A stretch of 64,000 bases of DNA from ZC4RG30 sp039917615 (lineage in GTDB: Bacteria > Pseudomonadota > Gammaproteobacteria > Steroidobacterales > Steroidobacteraceae). Position 1 is the first letter of the stretch; the number at the start of each line of letters is the position of its first letter. The DNA lies in the NCBI GenBank assembly GCA_039917615.1, contig JBDSJD010000029.1:186001-250000 (forward strand), written 5' to 3'. Position numbers and translations under genes: made by a program. The notes below the pieces were generated by a model. The model saw only the letters and a program-made list of their open reading frames with translations. It was not told the origin of the DNA and ran no database searches. This document shows, piece after piece, positions 17,462-26,339 of this stretch.

Positions 17462-18016
17462 ATGAAGACTTCTGCAAATCGCTGGATCGCTGCCACGCTG
17501 GGCGCACTTGGCGTCGTCGGCTGTCTGTCGCTGGCCATACCAGCCGGTGCCGAAGAAAAGATGACTGCGCAGTCATTGATTGACCGCCAGCAGATCCTCG
17601 ACCACATCACCCGCTACTACTACAACTTCGGCACGAGCACAGAGAAGAAGACGCAAGAAGAGACCTTCTACGCCGAAGACGGTGTACTGATCCTCGGCAC
17701 CGGGCGTTACGAGGGGCGGGAAGGCATAAAGGCGGCCTATAACCGTCCGCTCCCGCCGCCGCCGGCAGGCGCGGCGCCGCGCGAAAGGACTGCCTTCAAC
17801 GTGACGATCGACAACGCGCTGATCATCGTGCACGGCGACACGGCCACCTCGCAGGTTATCTACACCGAGTACCGCCAGGACAATAAAGGCGATCCGATGA
17901 AGATGACGACGCAGGGCAAGGAATACAGCACCTTCGTCAAGGTGAAGGGCCAGTGGCTGTACAAGACGCGCCAGATCGCAAGCGGCAGCCAGCCGCCTGA
18001 AGGCTGGAAGGAATAA
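17462..18016 (+). CDS. Exported SnoaL/NTF2-like domain protein
   Basis: 184 residues from ATG 17462, preceded by GGGGAGG with 6-base spacing. A signal peptide ends near IPAGAEE. The NTF2-like body begins LIDRQQILDHITRYYYNFG, typical of SnoaL-like dehydratase or isomerase-fold proteins. No substrate can be assigned. The neighbour at 18124 is also exported, but nothing links their functions. Confidence 0.8.
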   Translation: MKTSANRWIAATLGALGVVGCLSLAIPAGAEEKMTAQSLIDRQQILDHITRYYYNFGTSTEKKTQEETFYAEDGVLILGTGRYEGREGIKAAYNRPLPPPPAGAAPRERTAFNVTIDNALIIVHGDTATSQVIYTEYRQDNKGDPMKMTTQGKEYSTFVKVKGQWLYKTRQIASGSQPPEGWKE

Positions 18017-18123
18017 GTTCATCGCATCGCTGTAGGAATGATCGTACCTGGCTTGTGTGGAAAGGCCGCTGGCCCGTGGAGTCACCGACGCAGAGAATGA
18101 CGAAGCACGAAGGAGTAACTTCC

Positions 18124-18687
18124 ATGCGTAAATTCATCATTCCGCTGGCCCTGGCCCTGTTTGCTGCTTGTGCCACCGGCCCCAGAGTCCGCGTCGATCG
18201 CGATCCTTCAGCGAATTTTGCGGCCTATCGGACCTACAATTTCGCGCCTGAACTTGGCACCGACCGTGCCGGATATTCCACGATCATCACCGGGCATTTC
18301 AAGCGCGCCGTGAGCCGCGAGATGGAAGCGCGGGGCTACACGCTTTCCGAGAGTCCGAACCTGCTGGTGAACTTTTTTACCAGCGTGCGCGACCGCACCA
18401 GCGTGCAGAACACTCCCGTCATTGTTGGCGTCGATTATTACCGCTACCGCAATGGTCTGTATGTGGCTTGGCCGCTGTATCACGATGATGTGACGACCAC
18501 GCAATACCAGGTCGGCACTGCAAGCGTCGACGTGGTTGAGGCCGCGCGCAAGCAGCTTGTGTGGGAGGGCATGGCCGAGGGCCGCCTGAGCAGGCGCGCG
18601 CAGAAAGACCCAGGACTTGCCATCGACAACGCAGTAAAAGAAATCTTCGAACGCTATCCAGCCCGCGCCGGGTCGGCGTCTCCGTAA
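18124..18687 (+). CDS. DUF4136 lipoprotein
   Basis: 187 residues from ATG 18124 with GAAGGAG upstream. The lipobox is LFAAC (Cys at about residue 17), so it should be lipidated. The DUF4136 core (NFAAYRTYNFAP; LVNFFTSVRDRT; GRLSRRAQKDPGLAIDNAVKEIFERYP) is plain. The function of the family is unknown. It converges on trpA with a 6-base gap and no visible terminator between. Confidence 0.85.
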   Translation: MRKFIIPLALALFAACATGPRVRVDRDPSANFAAYRTYNFAPELGTDRAGYSTIITGHFKRAVSREMEARGYTLSESPNLLVNFFTSVRDRTSVQNTPVIVGVDYYRYRNGLYVAWPLYHDDVTTTQYQVGTASVDVVEAARKQLVWEGMAEGRLSRRAQKDPGLAIDNAVKEIFERYPARAGSASP

Positions 18688-18693
18688 GGCGCG

Positions 18694-19479
18694 TCAGCCG
18701 CCCCGCAGCTTGCGCAGCAGCTCGACGGCCGAAGCACCCCGCTCCGTCGCCTCTATCAAAGCCGAGGCGATGACCACGCCATCTACATGCTTGTCCAGCG
18801 CGACCACCTGCGCATGTTCGCGGATGCCGAAGCCCACACACACAGGCACCGGCGAAAGCTTGCGTACCTTGTCGAGATAATCGAGTGTCTCTCCTGACAG
18901 GCCCGCGGCGCCCCCTACTGATCCGCCAGTGGTACCAGTCATGGACACGGCGTAGACAAACCCCTGCGCGCTGCTGCATAGCTGCTTGAGCCTTGCCTCC
19001 GTGGTGACTGGCGTGACCATGCGGATCAGTGCGAGCCCATGCGGCGCCAGCGCCCTTTCAAAATCGGCGCTCTCCTCGATGGGTAGATCCGGAACGATGA
19101 AACCGCAGATTCCCGCCTGCGCGGCATCCGCCGCCAGTTTTTCCAGACCATAGGCCAGCATGGGGTTCAGGTAACCCATGAACAGGAGCTTTGCCTTCAC
19201 GGGAGGCATGCTCTTCAGTGTGTCCAGTATCCATTGCAGGCTCACACCCTGCGACAGCGCAGCAAGGCTGGATCGCTGGATGGTCACACCATCGGCCATC
19301 GGGTCGGTGAAGGGAACGCCGATCTCGACCACGTCGGCTTCTGCAGCCAGCGCCTCGAGATCCTTGCGGAAGCTCTCGAGCGAGGGAAATCCAGCGGTGA
19401 GGAAACCCACCACGGCGACACGTTCGCGGCGAACATGACGGATGGCATCAGCGAGGCCCTGTGCGAGAGTCGTGCTCAT
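18694..19479 (-). CDS. trpA: Tryptophan synthase alpha chain
   Basis: 261 residues. The catalytic Glu and Asp are in VVEIGVPFTDPMADG; loop 6 is TPVTTEARL; SMTGTTGG and VGFGIREHAQV bind the phosphate. It cleaves indole-3-glycerol phosphate to indole for TrpB. Its ATG overlaps the trpB stop by 4 bases. It is the last gene of the trp operon. Confidence 0.96.
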   Translation of the reverse strand: MSTTLAQGLADAIRHVRRERVAVVGFLTAGFPSLESFRKDLEALAAEADVVEIGVPFTDPMADGVTIQRSSLAALSQGVSLQWILDTLKSMPPVKAKLLFMGYLNPMLAYGLEKLAADAAQAGICGFIVPDLPIEESADFERALAPHGLALIRMVTPVTTEARLKQLCSSAQGFVYAVSMTGTTGGSVGGAAGLSGETLDYLDKVRKLSPVPVCVGFGIREHAQVVALDKHVDGVVIASALIEATERGASAVELLRKLRGG

Positions 19480-20729
19480 GGCTTCACCGCGAGGTTCGCC
19501 AGCAACGTCTTCTGCAAGGTAGGCATGTCCTTGTCGCCGCGGCCTGAGAGGCCCACCAGGATTCGTTTGCCCGGGTTTCGCTTCGCCCAGTCACGCGCGC
19601 CGACCAGCGCATGCGCCGATTCGATGGCGGGCAGCAGGCCTTCATGCGTGCAGCATTCCTGCACGCAGCCGAGCGCATCGTCATCCAGCGCCATGATGTA
19701 TTTCACACGACCGATCTCGCTCAGCAGCGCATGCTCGGGACCAACGCCGGGATAATCCAGACCTGCGGATACCGAGTGCGTTTCCTGGATCTGGCCTTGC
19801 TTGTCCTGCAGCAGCATGGTGTACGTGCCGTGCAGCACACCTGGTGTACCAGTGGCGAGAGTGGCCGCGTTGTCACCAAGGCCCGCGCCGCGACCACCAG
19901 CTTCCACACCGATGATTTCGACCCCTGGATCGCCGAGGAAGGCATGGAAAGTGCCGATGGCATTGGAGCCGCCGCCCACGCAGGCGATCACGCAGTCCGG
20001 CAATGAGCCGGTGCGCTCGAGCATCTGTGCGCGCGCCTCACGACCAATGATGGCCTGCAGTTCGCGCACCAGATAAGGATAGGGATGCGGGCCGATGGCC
20101 GAGCCCAGGCAATAGAAGGTGTTGATGGGATCGCTGACCCAGTCGCGGAAGGCATCATCAATGGCAGCGCGCAGCGTACGGTCGCCGCTGGTGACCGGCA
20201 CCACGGTCGCGCCCATCAGACGCATGCGGCCGACATTGGGCGCCTGCCGCTCCATGTCGACTTCACCCATGTACACCACGCAGGGCAAGCCAACGCGCGC
20301 GCAGGCCGCCGCCGTCGCCACGCCATGCTGGCCTGCACCGGTTTCTGCGACTACACGCTTCGCGCCCATACGGCGCGCCATGATGGCCTGGCCCAGCGCG
20401 TTGTTGATCTTGTGCGCGCCGGTGTGCGCGAGATCCTCACGCTTGAACCACACCTCGGCGCCCCAGCGCTTCGAAAGATTGCGCATGGGTGACAATGCAG
20501 TCGGACGACCCACCCAATCCCGCAGCTCACCGGCCAGTTCCTGCTGGAATTCCTTCGTCGGCAGGATGCTGCGCACGGCGTCGTTCAGGCGATCAAACGC
20601 CGGCACCAGCGTCTCGGGGATGTAGCGTCCACCGTAACGACCGAACCGGCCGTTTTCGTCGGGCAGCTTTCCGGCCAGCAATTGCGCCAGCAGTCTGTCG
20701 GCCTCGGCCTTGTTCATTGCAGCTGTCAT
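19476..20729 (-). CDS. trpB: Tryptophan synthase beta chain
   Basis: 417 residues from ATG 20729, with GGAGAG six bases upstream. The PLP lysine is in KREDLAHTGAHKINNALGQ, and the phosphate loop is VGGGSNAIGTFH. It condenses indole with serine. Its start is one base past the trpF stop, so the two are coupled. A longer in-frame reading to 20783 overlaps trpF and has no family similarity. Confidence 0.96.
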   Translation of the reverse strand: MTAAMNKAEADRLLAQLLAGKLPDENGRFGRYGGRYIPETLVPAFDRLNDAVRSILPTKEFQQELAGELRDWVGRPTALSPMRNLSKRWGAEVWFKREDLAHTGAHKINNALGQAIMARRMGAKRVVAETGAGQHGVATAAACARVGLPCVVYMGEVDMERQAPNVGRMRLMGATVVPVTSGDRTLRAAIDDAFRDWVSDPINTFYCLGSAIGPHPYPYLVRELQAIIGREARAQMLERTGSLPDCVIACVGGGSNAIGTFHAFLGDPGVEIIGVEAGGRGAGLGDNAATLATGTPGVLHGTYTMLLQDKQGQIQETHSVSAGLDYPGVGPEHALLSEIGRVKYIMALDDDALGCVQECCTHEGLLPAIESAHALVGARDWAKRNPGKRILVGLSGRGDKDMPTLQKTLLANLAVKP

Positions 20730-20730
20730 A

Positions 20731-21351
20731 TCAATGCTCTCCGCTGCCGGAGCGCACGAATGCCGCGCGCGCCCGGGATACAAACGATTCGATCAATGCC
20801 GGGTCCTTGCGCCCTGGTGATTCCTCCACGCCGCTCGATACATCCACGCCGAACGGCTGCACCGCGGCGATCGCCTCGGCGACATTCGCTGGCGACAATC
20901 CGCCCGCCAGGATCAGCTGGCAGCGTCCTGCCAGCATGCGAGCCGCGGACCAGTCGGCCACCTTGCCGGTGCCGCTGCGTGGGCCTTCGAACAGCAGGCG
21001 CTGGTCGGCAAGCAGGCCATTTGCCGCCTCGCCGGATGGCGCGCCGCGCAACACCGGCCAGGCTGTTACACCTGTCGGCAGCGCGATTGACTGCAGATCC
21101 TCCACATCCGTCTGCAGCACATCGGGCCGGAAGTGCGTGAAAATTACCTGCAACGATGCGGCATCCGGATGCTGCGTCACTGCGACGCACAGCACCTTGC
21201 CGCGCGCGGGCTGCGCGAGCAACGCCGCCTGTTCTGGACTCACACATCGCACCGATGGCGCGAACACGAAGCCGATCGCATCGACTCCCGCAGCCAGCGC
21301 CGCAGTCACGGCGCGCGCGTCGGTCATGCCACATATCTTGATGAATGCCAT
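20731..21351 (-). CDS. trpF: Phosphoribosylanthranilate isomerase
   Basis: 206 residues. The catalytic Cys is in IKICGMTDARAV, and the catalytic Asp in QTDVEDLQ. The terminal VDVSSGVEESPGRKD motif is typical. It is a separate protein, not fused to TrpC as in enterics. It begins three bases after trpC. Confidence 0.95.
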   Translation of the reverse strand: MAFIKICGMTDARAVTAALAAGVDAIGFVFAPSVRCVSPEQAALLAQPARGKVLCVAVTQHPDAASLQVIFTHFRPDVLQTDVEDLQSIALPTGVTAWPVLRGAPSGEAANGLLADQRLLFEGPRSGTGKVADWSAARMLAGRCQLILAGGLSPANVAEAIAAVQPFGVDVSSGVEESPGRKDPALIESFVSRARAAFVRSGSGEH

Positions 21352-21354
21352 AGG

Positions 21355-22185
21355 TCATCGCGCTCCGCGACCGGCTGCAATCATGGCGGACAGCAGCGCC
21401 GCAGGTTCATCGGTGGTCATCAGCGCGCTGCCGATCAATGCCAGGTCGTAGCCAGCGCGCGCCAGGCGCGCAGCGTCGTCAGGCGTACCCACGCCGCTCT
21501 CTGCAACGCGTGGCACACCAGTCGGCAATAAACCAACGAGCTCTTCCAGACGGCCTGGCACCACCGCAAGTGTGGTGAGGTCGCGGCTGTTGATGCCGAT
21601 CAGCAGCTTCGATGTGCCGCCGCCATGCGCCGCGAGCAGCGCATTGGTCAACGCGATATCCGCGGAATCGAATGCTTCAATCAGCACGAACAAGCTGAGC
21701 CGCTGTGCCGCGTTGATCAATGCGTCGAGTTCAACGCGGGTGAGCATGCGCACAATGATGAGGATGCCGCCCGCGCCAGCCAGGCGTGCCTCGGCCACCT
21801 GATAGGGATCGACCAGGAAATCCTTGCGCATCGCCGGCACACCACCGGCTGCTGCCAGCGCGCGCGCGGCTTGTTCCAAATGATCGAGTGAGCCTTCAAA
21901 GCGCTCGGGCTCGGTCAACACCGAAACTGCGGCCGCGCCGGCGGCGGCATAACTTGTGACTCGCGCGTTGATGTTCTCGTCGCCGGTGCGCAGCACGCCC
22001 ACGGCGGGCGAACGCAACTTCACTTCGGCTATGACATCGAATTTGCGTGGCGACAGCAGCAGTGGTGGAGGCTGAGGTGAGGACTCGGCCCAGCGCCATA
22101 TCTCGATGTCGCTGTGCAGCCTGCGCGCCTCTGCCACGCGGGCGCGACTGCTGGCGGCCATGCCGGCCAGGAAATCACCGCTCAT
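21355..22185 (-). CDS. trpC: Indole-3-glycerol phosphate synthase
   Basis: 276 residues of the (beta/alpha)8 family. Key motifs are VIAEVKLRSPAVGVLR (catalytic Lys), VPAMRKDFLVDPYQV and VAESGVGTPDDA. It closes the indole ring. Its ATG overlaps the trpD stop by 4 bases. Confidence 0.95.
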   Translation of the reverse strand: MSGDFLAGMAASSRARVAEARRLHSDIEIWRWAESSPQPPPLLLSPRKFDVIAEVKLRSPAVGVLRTGDENINARVTSYAAAGAAAVSVLTEPERFEGSLDHLEQAARALAAAGGVPAMRKDFLVDPYQVAEARLAGAGGILIIVRMLTRVELDALINAAQRLSLFVLIEAFDSADIALTNALLAAHGGGTSKLLIGINSRDLTTLAVVPGRLEELVGLLPTGVPRVAESGVGTPDDAARLARAGYDLALIGSALMTTDEPAALLSAMIAAGRGAR

Positions 22186-23270
22186 GGGCCGTTGCCGCCG
22201 GCGTTGGCCGCCTTGCGCGAGAATGCGGCGAGCTTTGCAAGCAGCGCACTGGCACGGCCGTCGTCGATTGCGGCTGCCGCCTGCTGCACTCCCTGCGCAG
22301 GTCCCGTCGCGCGGCCGGAAACTTCCAGTGCCAGCGCCGCGCTCAGCACCAGTGCGTCGCGATGCGCGCCCTGCTCTTCGCCGCGCAGCACGCGCGTCAG
22401 TGCTGCAGCGTTATAGGCTGGGTCCGCGCCAAGCAATGCGTCTTCAGTGCAGAGGCTCATGCCGTAGTCGGCGGGATCGCGCCGCGACTCTTGCACACTG
22501 CCGTTGCGCACATCCAGCAACAGGAACGATCCGAGCGGCGTGGGCTCATCCCAACCGCATGCGCCGTGCACCACGAACGCGCGCTGCAGTGGCAGGCCCG
22601 ACAGCGCCTGCGCCATCAGCCGCGCGGTGGCTTCGTTGAATGCGCCGATCACGTGGAATGGTGGCTCGGCAGGATTGGACAGCGGCCCCAGGATATTGAA
22701 CACCGTGCGCACGCCCATCGCCGCGCGCACCGGTCCAATGACTTTCATCGCCGGGTGATAATGCGGCGCAAACAGGAAGGTAAAGTTGGTGGCGGCAAGG
22801 CAGGCCGCCGCCTGCGTCTCATCTAACGGCAGCGTAAGGCCCAGGGCTTGGAGCACATCCGCGCTGCCGGCCTTGCTGGAAACCGAGCGATTGCCGTGCT
22901 TGATCACGGGCAACCCGGCGGCCGCTGTCAGCAATGCCGCGCCGGTCGAGATGTTATAGCTGCTGGATTTGTCGCCACCGGTGCCCACGATGTCGACCGC
23001 CGCCAGACCGCGCTCGATCAATGGCTGGCGCGCCAGCGCCCGCATGCCCATTGCGAAGCCGCGCAATTCTTCCGGCGTTACGCCTTTGGCGCGAATGGCC
23101 GCAAGCAATGCGCCCGCAAGCGCCGGCGGCAGTTCTGCATCGGCAAGCCCAACCAGCAGCTCACGCGCATCTTCTGTAGACAGCGCGCGCTGCTCCAGCA
23201 TCGCGTCGAGCCAGCTGCGCAGTTGTGCAATGTTGGCGCCCACTGGCTTGCTGCTCCCCTCAGTCTTCAC
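22182..23270 (-). CDS. trpD: Anthranilate phosphoribosyltransferase
   Basis: 362 residues from a GTG at 23270. The PRPP-binding motif DIVGTGGDKSSSYNISTGAA and KHGNRSVSSKAGSADVLQAL are diagnostic, as is FLFAPHYHPAMK. It overlaps trpG by about 11 bases. It is not fused to TrpG. Confidence 0.95.
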   Translation of the reverse strand: MKTEGSSKPVGANIAQLRSWLDAMLEQRALSTEDARELLVGLADAELPPALAGALLAAIRAKGVTPEELRGFAMGMRALARQPLIERGLAAVDIVGTGGDKSSSYNISTGAALLTAAAGLPVIKHGNRSVSSKAGSADVLQALGLTLPLDETQAAACLAATNFTFLFAPHYHPAMKVIGPVRAAMGVRTVFNILGPLSNPAEPPFHVIGAFNEATARLMAQALSGLPLQRAFVVHGACGWDEPTPLGSFLLLDVRNGSVQESRRDPADYGMSLCTEDALLGADPAYNAAALTRVLRGEEQGAHRDALVLSAALALEVSGRATGPAQGVQQAAAAIDDGRASALLAKLAAFSRKAANAGGNGP

Positions 23271-23865
23271 GCAGCGCGGCAGTCATGCGCAGGAAATTGC
23301 CCATGAGGTGCGGACCCTGCGGCGTCAGCACGCTTTCAGGATGAAACTGCACGCCCTCGATCATGAACCGGCGATGCCTGACGCCCATGATCTCGCCTTC
23401 GGCGGTGATGGCGCTTACCTCAAGCTCCGCCGGCACCGACGCGGGCGCCGCGATCAGCGAGTGGTAGCGTCCTACCTCGCTGGGCTGGGGCATTCCCTCA
23501 AACACCGTCTTGCCGTCATGCTTCACGAATGAAGTCTTGCCGTGCATGAGCCGCGGCGCGCGCACCACCTCGCCACCAAAAGCCTCGACGATGGCCTGAT
23601 GCCCAAGGCAGACGCCGAAGATCGGCATCCGCCCGGCAAAGGCGCGGATCATCGCCATCGACACGCCCGCATCCCGCGGCGTGCCCGGGCCCGGTGAAAT
23701 GCATAGATGCGTGATATCGAGCTGCTTCGCAGCCTCGACGGTGATCTCGTCATTGCGGATCACGCGCACATCGGCGCCCAGCACCATGAACCCCTGCACC
23801 AGGTTGTAGGTGAAGGAGTCGTAGTTGTCGATCAACAGCAGCCGCGGCTGCGGCAACTTGTTCAA
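23260..23865 (-). CDS. trpG: Anthranilate synthase component II (glutamine amidotransferase)
   Basis: 201 residues. The first codon is a TTG at 23865 overlapping the trpE stop (TTGA), and no better start is visible. The class I amidotransferase triad is present: Cys in FGVCLGHQAI, and His and Glu in GVQFHPES. LLIDNYDSFTYNLVQ opens the protein. It supplies ammonia to TrpE; in some bacteria the same subunit also serves folate synthesis. Confidence 0.95.
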   Translation of the reverse strand: MNKLPQPRLLLIDNYDSFTYNLVQGFMVLGADVRVIRNDEITVEAAKQLDITHLCISPGPGTPRDAGVSMAMIRAFAGRMPIFGVCLGHQAIVEAFGGEVVRAPRLMHGKTSFVKHDGKTVFEGMPQPSEVGRYHSLIAAPASVPAELEVSAITAEGEIMGVRHRRFMIEGVQFHPESVLTPQGPHLMGNFLRMTAALRED

Positions 23866-25265
23866 AGTCCCTCCTGCGCCAGGGCCAGCGCGCTGCGCAA
23901 TGCCGCGCTCTTGGCGAATACTTCATCGTGCTCTGCTTCGGGGCGGCTGTCTGACACGATGCCCGCGCCCGCCTGGTAGCTGTACTGATCGCCTTCGAAC
24001 ACCAGCGTGCGGATGGTGATCGCCTGGTCCATGTCGCCGTGCGCGCCGAAATAGCCAATGGTGCCGCCGTAGAGTCCGCGATCAACAGGTTCCAGCTCTT
24101 CGATGATCTGCATGGCCCGCACCTTCGGTGCGCCGACCAGGGTGCCGGCGGGGAAAGTGGCCGCAAACAGGTCGAAGGCATCTCGACCCTTGGCAAGCTC
24201 GCCATGCACGCCGCTGACGATGTGCATCACATGGCTGTAGCGTTCGATGGCGCGATAGGGTTTCACGATCACCGACCCTGCCTTGGCCACGCGGCCAAGG
24301 TCATTGCGCGCCAGGTCCACCAGCATCACGTGCTCGGCGTTTTCTTTTGGATCGGCGAGCAGCTGCCGCTCGTTGGCAAGGTCTGCATCCGGATCACCCT
24401 TGCGCGGCAAGGTCCCCGCGATAGGCCGCAGTTCTGCATGGCCGTTGTTGAGCTTCACCAGCGCTTCCGGTGACGAGCCCACCATCGTCACGCCACCCAG
24501 CTTGCAGTAGTACATGTAAGGCGACGGATTGATCAGGCGCAGCGCGCGATACACCTGGAATGGATCCAGCTGGTGCTGGCCAGTAAACTTCGACGACAGA
24601 ACCAGCTGGTAAACGTCTCCGGCCGCGATGTATTCCTGCGCACGGCGCACACCCGCCATGTATTCGTCGCGGCTCAGGGAAACTGCAGGTTCACCGAAGC
24701 CACCGTTGGCGCGCGGCAATGCAATGCCACCCCGCAAAGCTGCAATCACCTCGCGTCGCAATGCCTGGCGCTCCGGTTCGTTGCCGGCATGCAGCAACGC
24801 AATGCTGCGGGTCAGATGATCGAATACCAGCAGTGACTGCGGCGCGACGTAATGCAGCACCGGCGCTTCGGGCCGGCGCGTATGCCGCATCGGCAGTCGC
24901 TCGAAGAAGCGCACCACGTCATAGGCGGTGAATCCCACCAGGCCACCCGCCAGCGGCATATCGGATAGCTCGGGAAAAGGACGTGGTGCGGCCGACAATG
25001 CCTGACGCAGTCGCTGCAGCAGCTCTTCCTTTGACGCCGGCACCGGATACGTGTTGCTGCCGATGGTCAATGCGCGCGCGTCCAGCCGTACTTCAAGGCC
25101 TTCGCCGAAGCCGATGAACGAGTAGCGCGCCAGCCGTTCGCCGCCTTCCACGCTCTCCAGGAGGAAGCGCGGCCGGAACGATGCCAGCTTGGCGAACGCC
25201 GAGACCGGCGTGTCCAGATCCCCTGTGATATCAAATGGCGGTTTCAGAAAGTGTTCCCCGTTCAA
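23862..25265 (-). CDS. trpE: Anthranilate synthase component I
   Basis: 467 residues of the chorismate-binding family. GGLVGFTAYDVVRFFE, LVLSSKFTG, PSPYMYYCKLGG, GSSPEALVKL, RPIAGTLPRKG and GTLVGAPKVRAMQIIEELE are the usual blocks. It converts chorismate and ammonia to anthranilate and is usually feedback-inhibited by Trp. First structural gene of the operon, directly after the attenuator. Confidence 0.96.
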   Translation of the reverse strand: MNGEHFLKPPFDITGDLDTPVSAFAKLASFRPRFLLESVEGGERLARYSFIGFGEGLEVRLDARALTIGSNTYPVPASKEELLQRLRQALSAAPRPFPELSDMPLAGGLVGFTAYDVVRFFERLPMRHTRRPEAPVLHYVAPQSLLVFDHLTRSIALLHAGNEPERQALRREVIAALRGGIALPRANGGFGEPAVSLSRDEYMAGVRRAQEYIAAGDVYQLVLSSKFTGQHQLDPFQVYRALRLINPSPYMYYCKLGGVTMVGSSPEALVKLNNGHAELRPIAGTLPRKGDPDADLANERQLLADPKENAEHVMLVDLARNDLGRVAKAGSVIVKPYRAIERYSHVMHIVSGVHGELAKGRDAFDLFAATFPAGTLVGAPKVRAMQIIEELEPVDRGLYGGTIGYFGAHGDMDQAITIRTLVFEGDQYSYQAGAGIVSDSRPEAEHDEVFAKSAALRSALALAQEGL

Positions 25266-25280
25266 AACCCTGCAGACAAC

Positions 25281-25315
25281 AAAAAACCCAACCCCGGTTG
25301 CGCCGGAGATGGGTT
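25281..25315 (-). terminator. trp attenuator terminator (segments 3:4)
   Basis: On the minus strand, segment 3 (AACCCATCTCCGG, 25303-25315) pairs with segment 4 (CCGGGGTTGGGTT, 25285-25297) around loop CGCAA with one mismatch and one G-U, then a run of T. It lies just before trpE. Confidence 0.88.
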
Positions 25316-25366
25316 CTGGTTCGAAGTCCTTGAAGCGCTGATTTTTCTAGCGCAATGACGACCAGT

Positions 25367-25389
25367 ACCCCACTCCGTCAGGAGAGGGG
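25367..25389 (-). promoter_or_regulatory. trp leader pause hairpin and antiterminator strand (segments 1:2)
   Basis: CCCCTCTCC (25381-25389) pairs with GGAGTGGGG (25368-25376) across TGAC, which includes the trpL stop codon. The second strand, extended to 25367, can instead pair with ACCCATCTCC of segment 3 at 8 of 10 positions, giving the antiterminator. Confidence 0.8.
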
Positions 25390-25422
25390 CCACCACCAGC
25401 GGGAGGTTGGGTTCGTCAACAT
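25378..25422 (-). CDS. trpL: trp leader peptide TrpL
   Basis: A 14-residue frame, MLTNPTSRWWWPLS, with three consecutive TGG codons. It runs straight into the attenuator hairpins. Ribosome stalling at the Trp codons when charged tRNA-Trp is scarce would leave segment 2 free to form the antiterminator. No Shine-Dalgarno sequence precedes the ATG, which lies only six bases past a -10-like box, so it could be leaderless. Confidence 0.88.
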   Translation of the reverse strand: MLTNPTSRWWWPLS

Positions 25423-25428
25423 TGGGGC

Positions 25429-25458
25429 AGTATGGCGAGGGGTTTCGGGACTAGTCAA
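25429..25458 (-). promoter_or_regulatory. Probable trp operon promoter
   Basis: On the minus strand, TTGACT (25458-25453) and CATACT (25434-25429) are 18 bases apart. An ACTAGT core, as in TrpR operators, overlaps the -35. The 25460-25640 stretch shows no gene. Confidence 0.55.
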
Positions 25459-25645
25459 GCGGTGACGCCGGCTGCTTCCTGGCGTAATGACGATCTCAGC
25501 GACCGGGGCTGTACCGGAATCACTGCCGCTGTAAACAATGATGGGCGTCCACGCCTGTATCTCGCCGAACAGACCCGGAATTCAGCCCTCGATAGTCCCC
25601 AACCGGGGACAACATGGACGCTGACGCGGGCAGGGCCGCCGAAAG

Positions 25646-25662
25646 GTAACGCTTGCCGTTAC
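25646..25662. promoter_or_regulatory. Inverted repeat upstream of higBA
   Basis: GTAACG and CGTTAC are separated by 5 bases, about 35 bases before the toxin start. It is a candidate autoregulatory operator for HigA. Confidence 0.5.
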
Positions 25663-25695
25663 TAACGCCATACATTACTATGGGCTGGCGCGAGT

Positions 25696-25977
25696 GTGAT
25701 CAAGTCGTTCGCCGACAAGGCTACAGAAGCGATCCATCAGGGGAAGTTCGTGAAGGGCATCCCCGCGAACGTTCTGGAGCGCGCGTTGCGCAAACTACAG
25801 CAGCTTGCCGCTGCCGGCGACCTGCGCGATCTGGCCATACCGCCGGGAAACCAGCTCGAGCACTTGTTAGGTGACCGGGCTGGGTGGCATAGCATCCGCG
25901 TCAACCAGCAGTGGCGCCTCTGTTTCCGGTGGGAGGACGGTCACGCGCATGACGTGAAGATCGTCGACTATCACTGA
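25696..25977 (+). CDS. higB: HigB-type (RelE superfamily) toxin
   Basis: 93 residues from GTG 25696. The RelE/HigB fold is seen in IKSFADKATEAIHQGK, ALRKLQQLAAAGDLRDLAIPPGN and SIRVNQQWRLCFRW ending VKIVDYH. These toxins cleave mRNA at the ribosome. It precedes its antitoxin, the usual toxin-first order of higBA. Confidence 0.88.
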   Translation: MIKSFADKATEAIHQGKFVKGIPANVLERALRKLQQLAAAGDLRDLAIPPGNQLEHLLGDRAGWHSIRVNQQWRLCFRWEDGHAHDVKIVDYH

Positions 25978-26008
25978 AGATTTGGGGCGGACGGATCAAG
26001 GAGAAGAC

Positions 26009-26323
26009 ATGGCAACTAGAAGGATTCCCTTGACGCACCCGGGGACCATACTGCGCGAGGACTTCATCGAAGGGCTTGGGCTGACCCCCTACAAAGTCGC
26101 CAAGGCGCTTTGCGTGCCACTGCCGCGGGTCAATGACATCGTGCGTGAGAAACGGGCGATCTCGGCTGAGATGGCCCTGATGTTCGCGCGTTACTTTGGC
26201 ACTACTGACACCTTCTTTTCGAATCTGCAGGCCGACTATGATCGACGGATCGCCTTGGCACAGATCGAGAAGAAGCTGCGGAAGATCAAGCCGTACGCCG
26301 GCAGCGAAACCATCGCTGCCTAG
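26009..26323 (+). CDS. higA: HigA-type XRE antitoxin
   Basis: 104 residues from ATG 26009, preceded by AAGGAGAA. The family start IPLTHPGTILREDF is followed by a helix-turn-helix (TPYKVAKALCVPLPRVNDIVREKR) and ISAEMALMFARYFGTT. It should neutralise HigB and repress the operon. An earlier in-frame start (25982) lacks similarity. It lies 16 bases before the HerA-like ATPase. Confidence 0.9.
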   Translation: MATRRIPLTHPGTILREDFIEGLGLTPYKVAKALCVPLPRVNDIVREKRAISAEMALMFARYFGTTDTFFSNLQADYDRRIALAQIEKKLRKIKPYAGSETIAA

Positions 26324-26339
26324 ACCGAATGGGGAGCGC

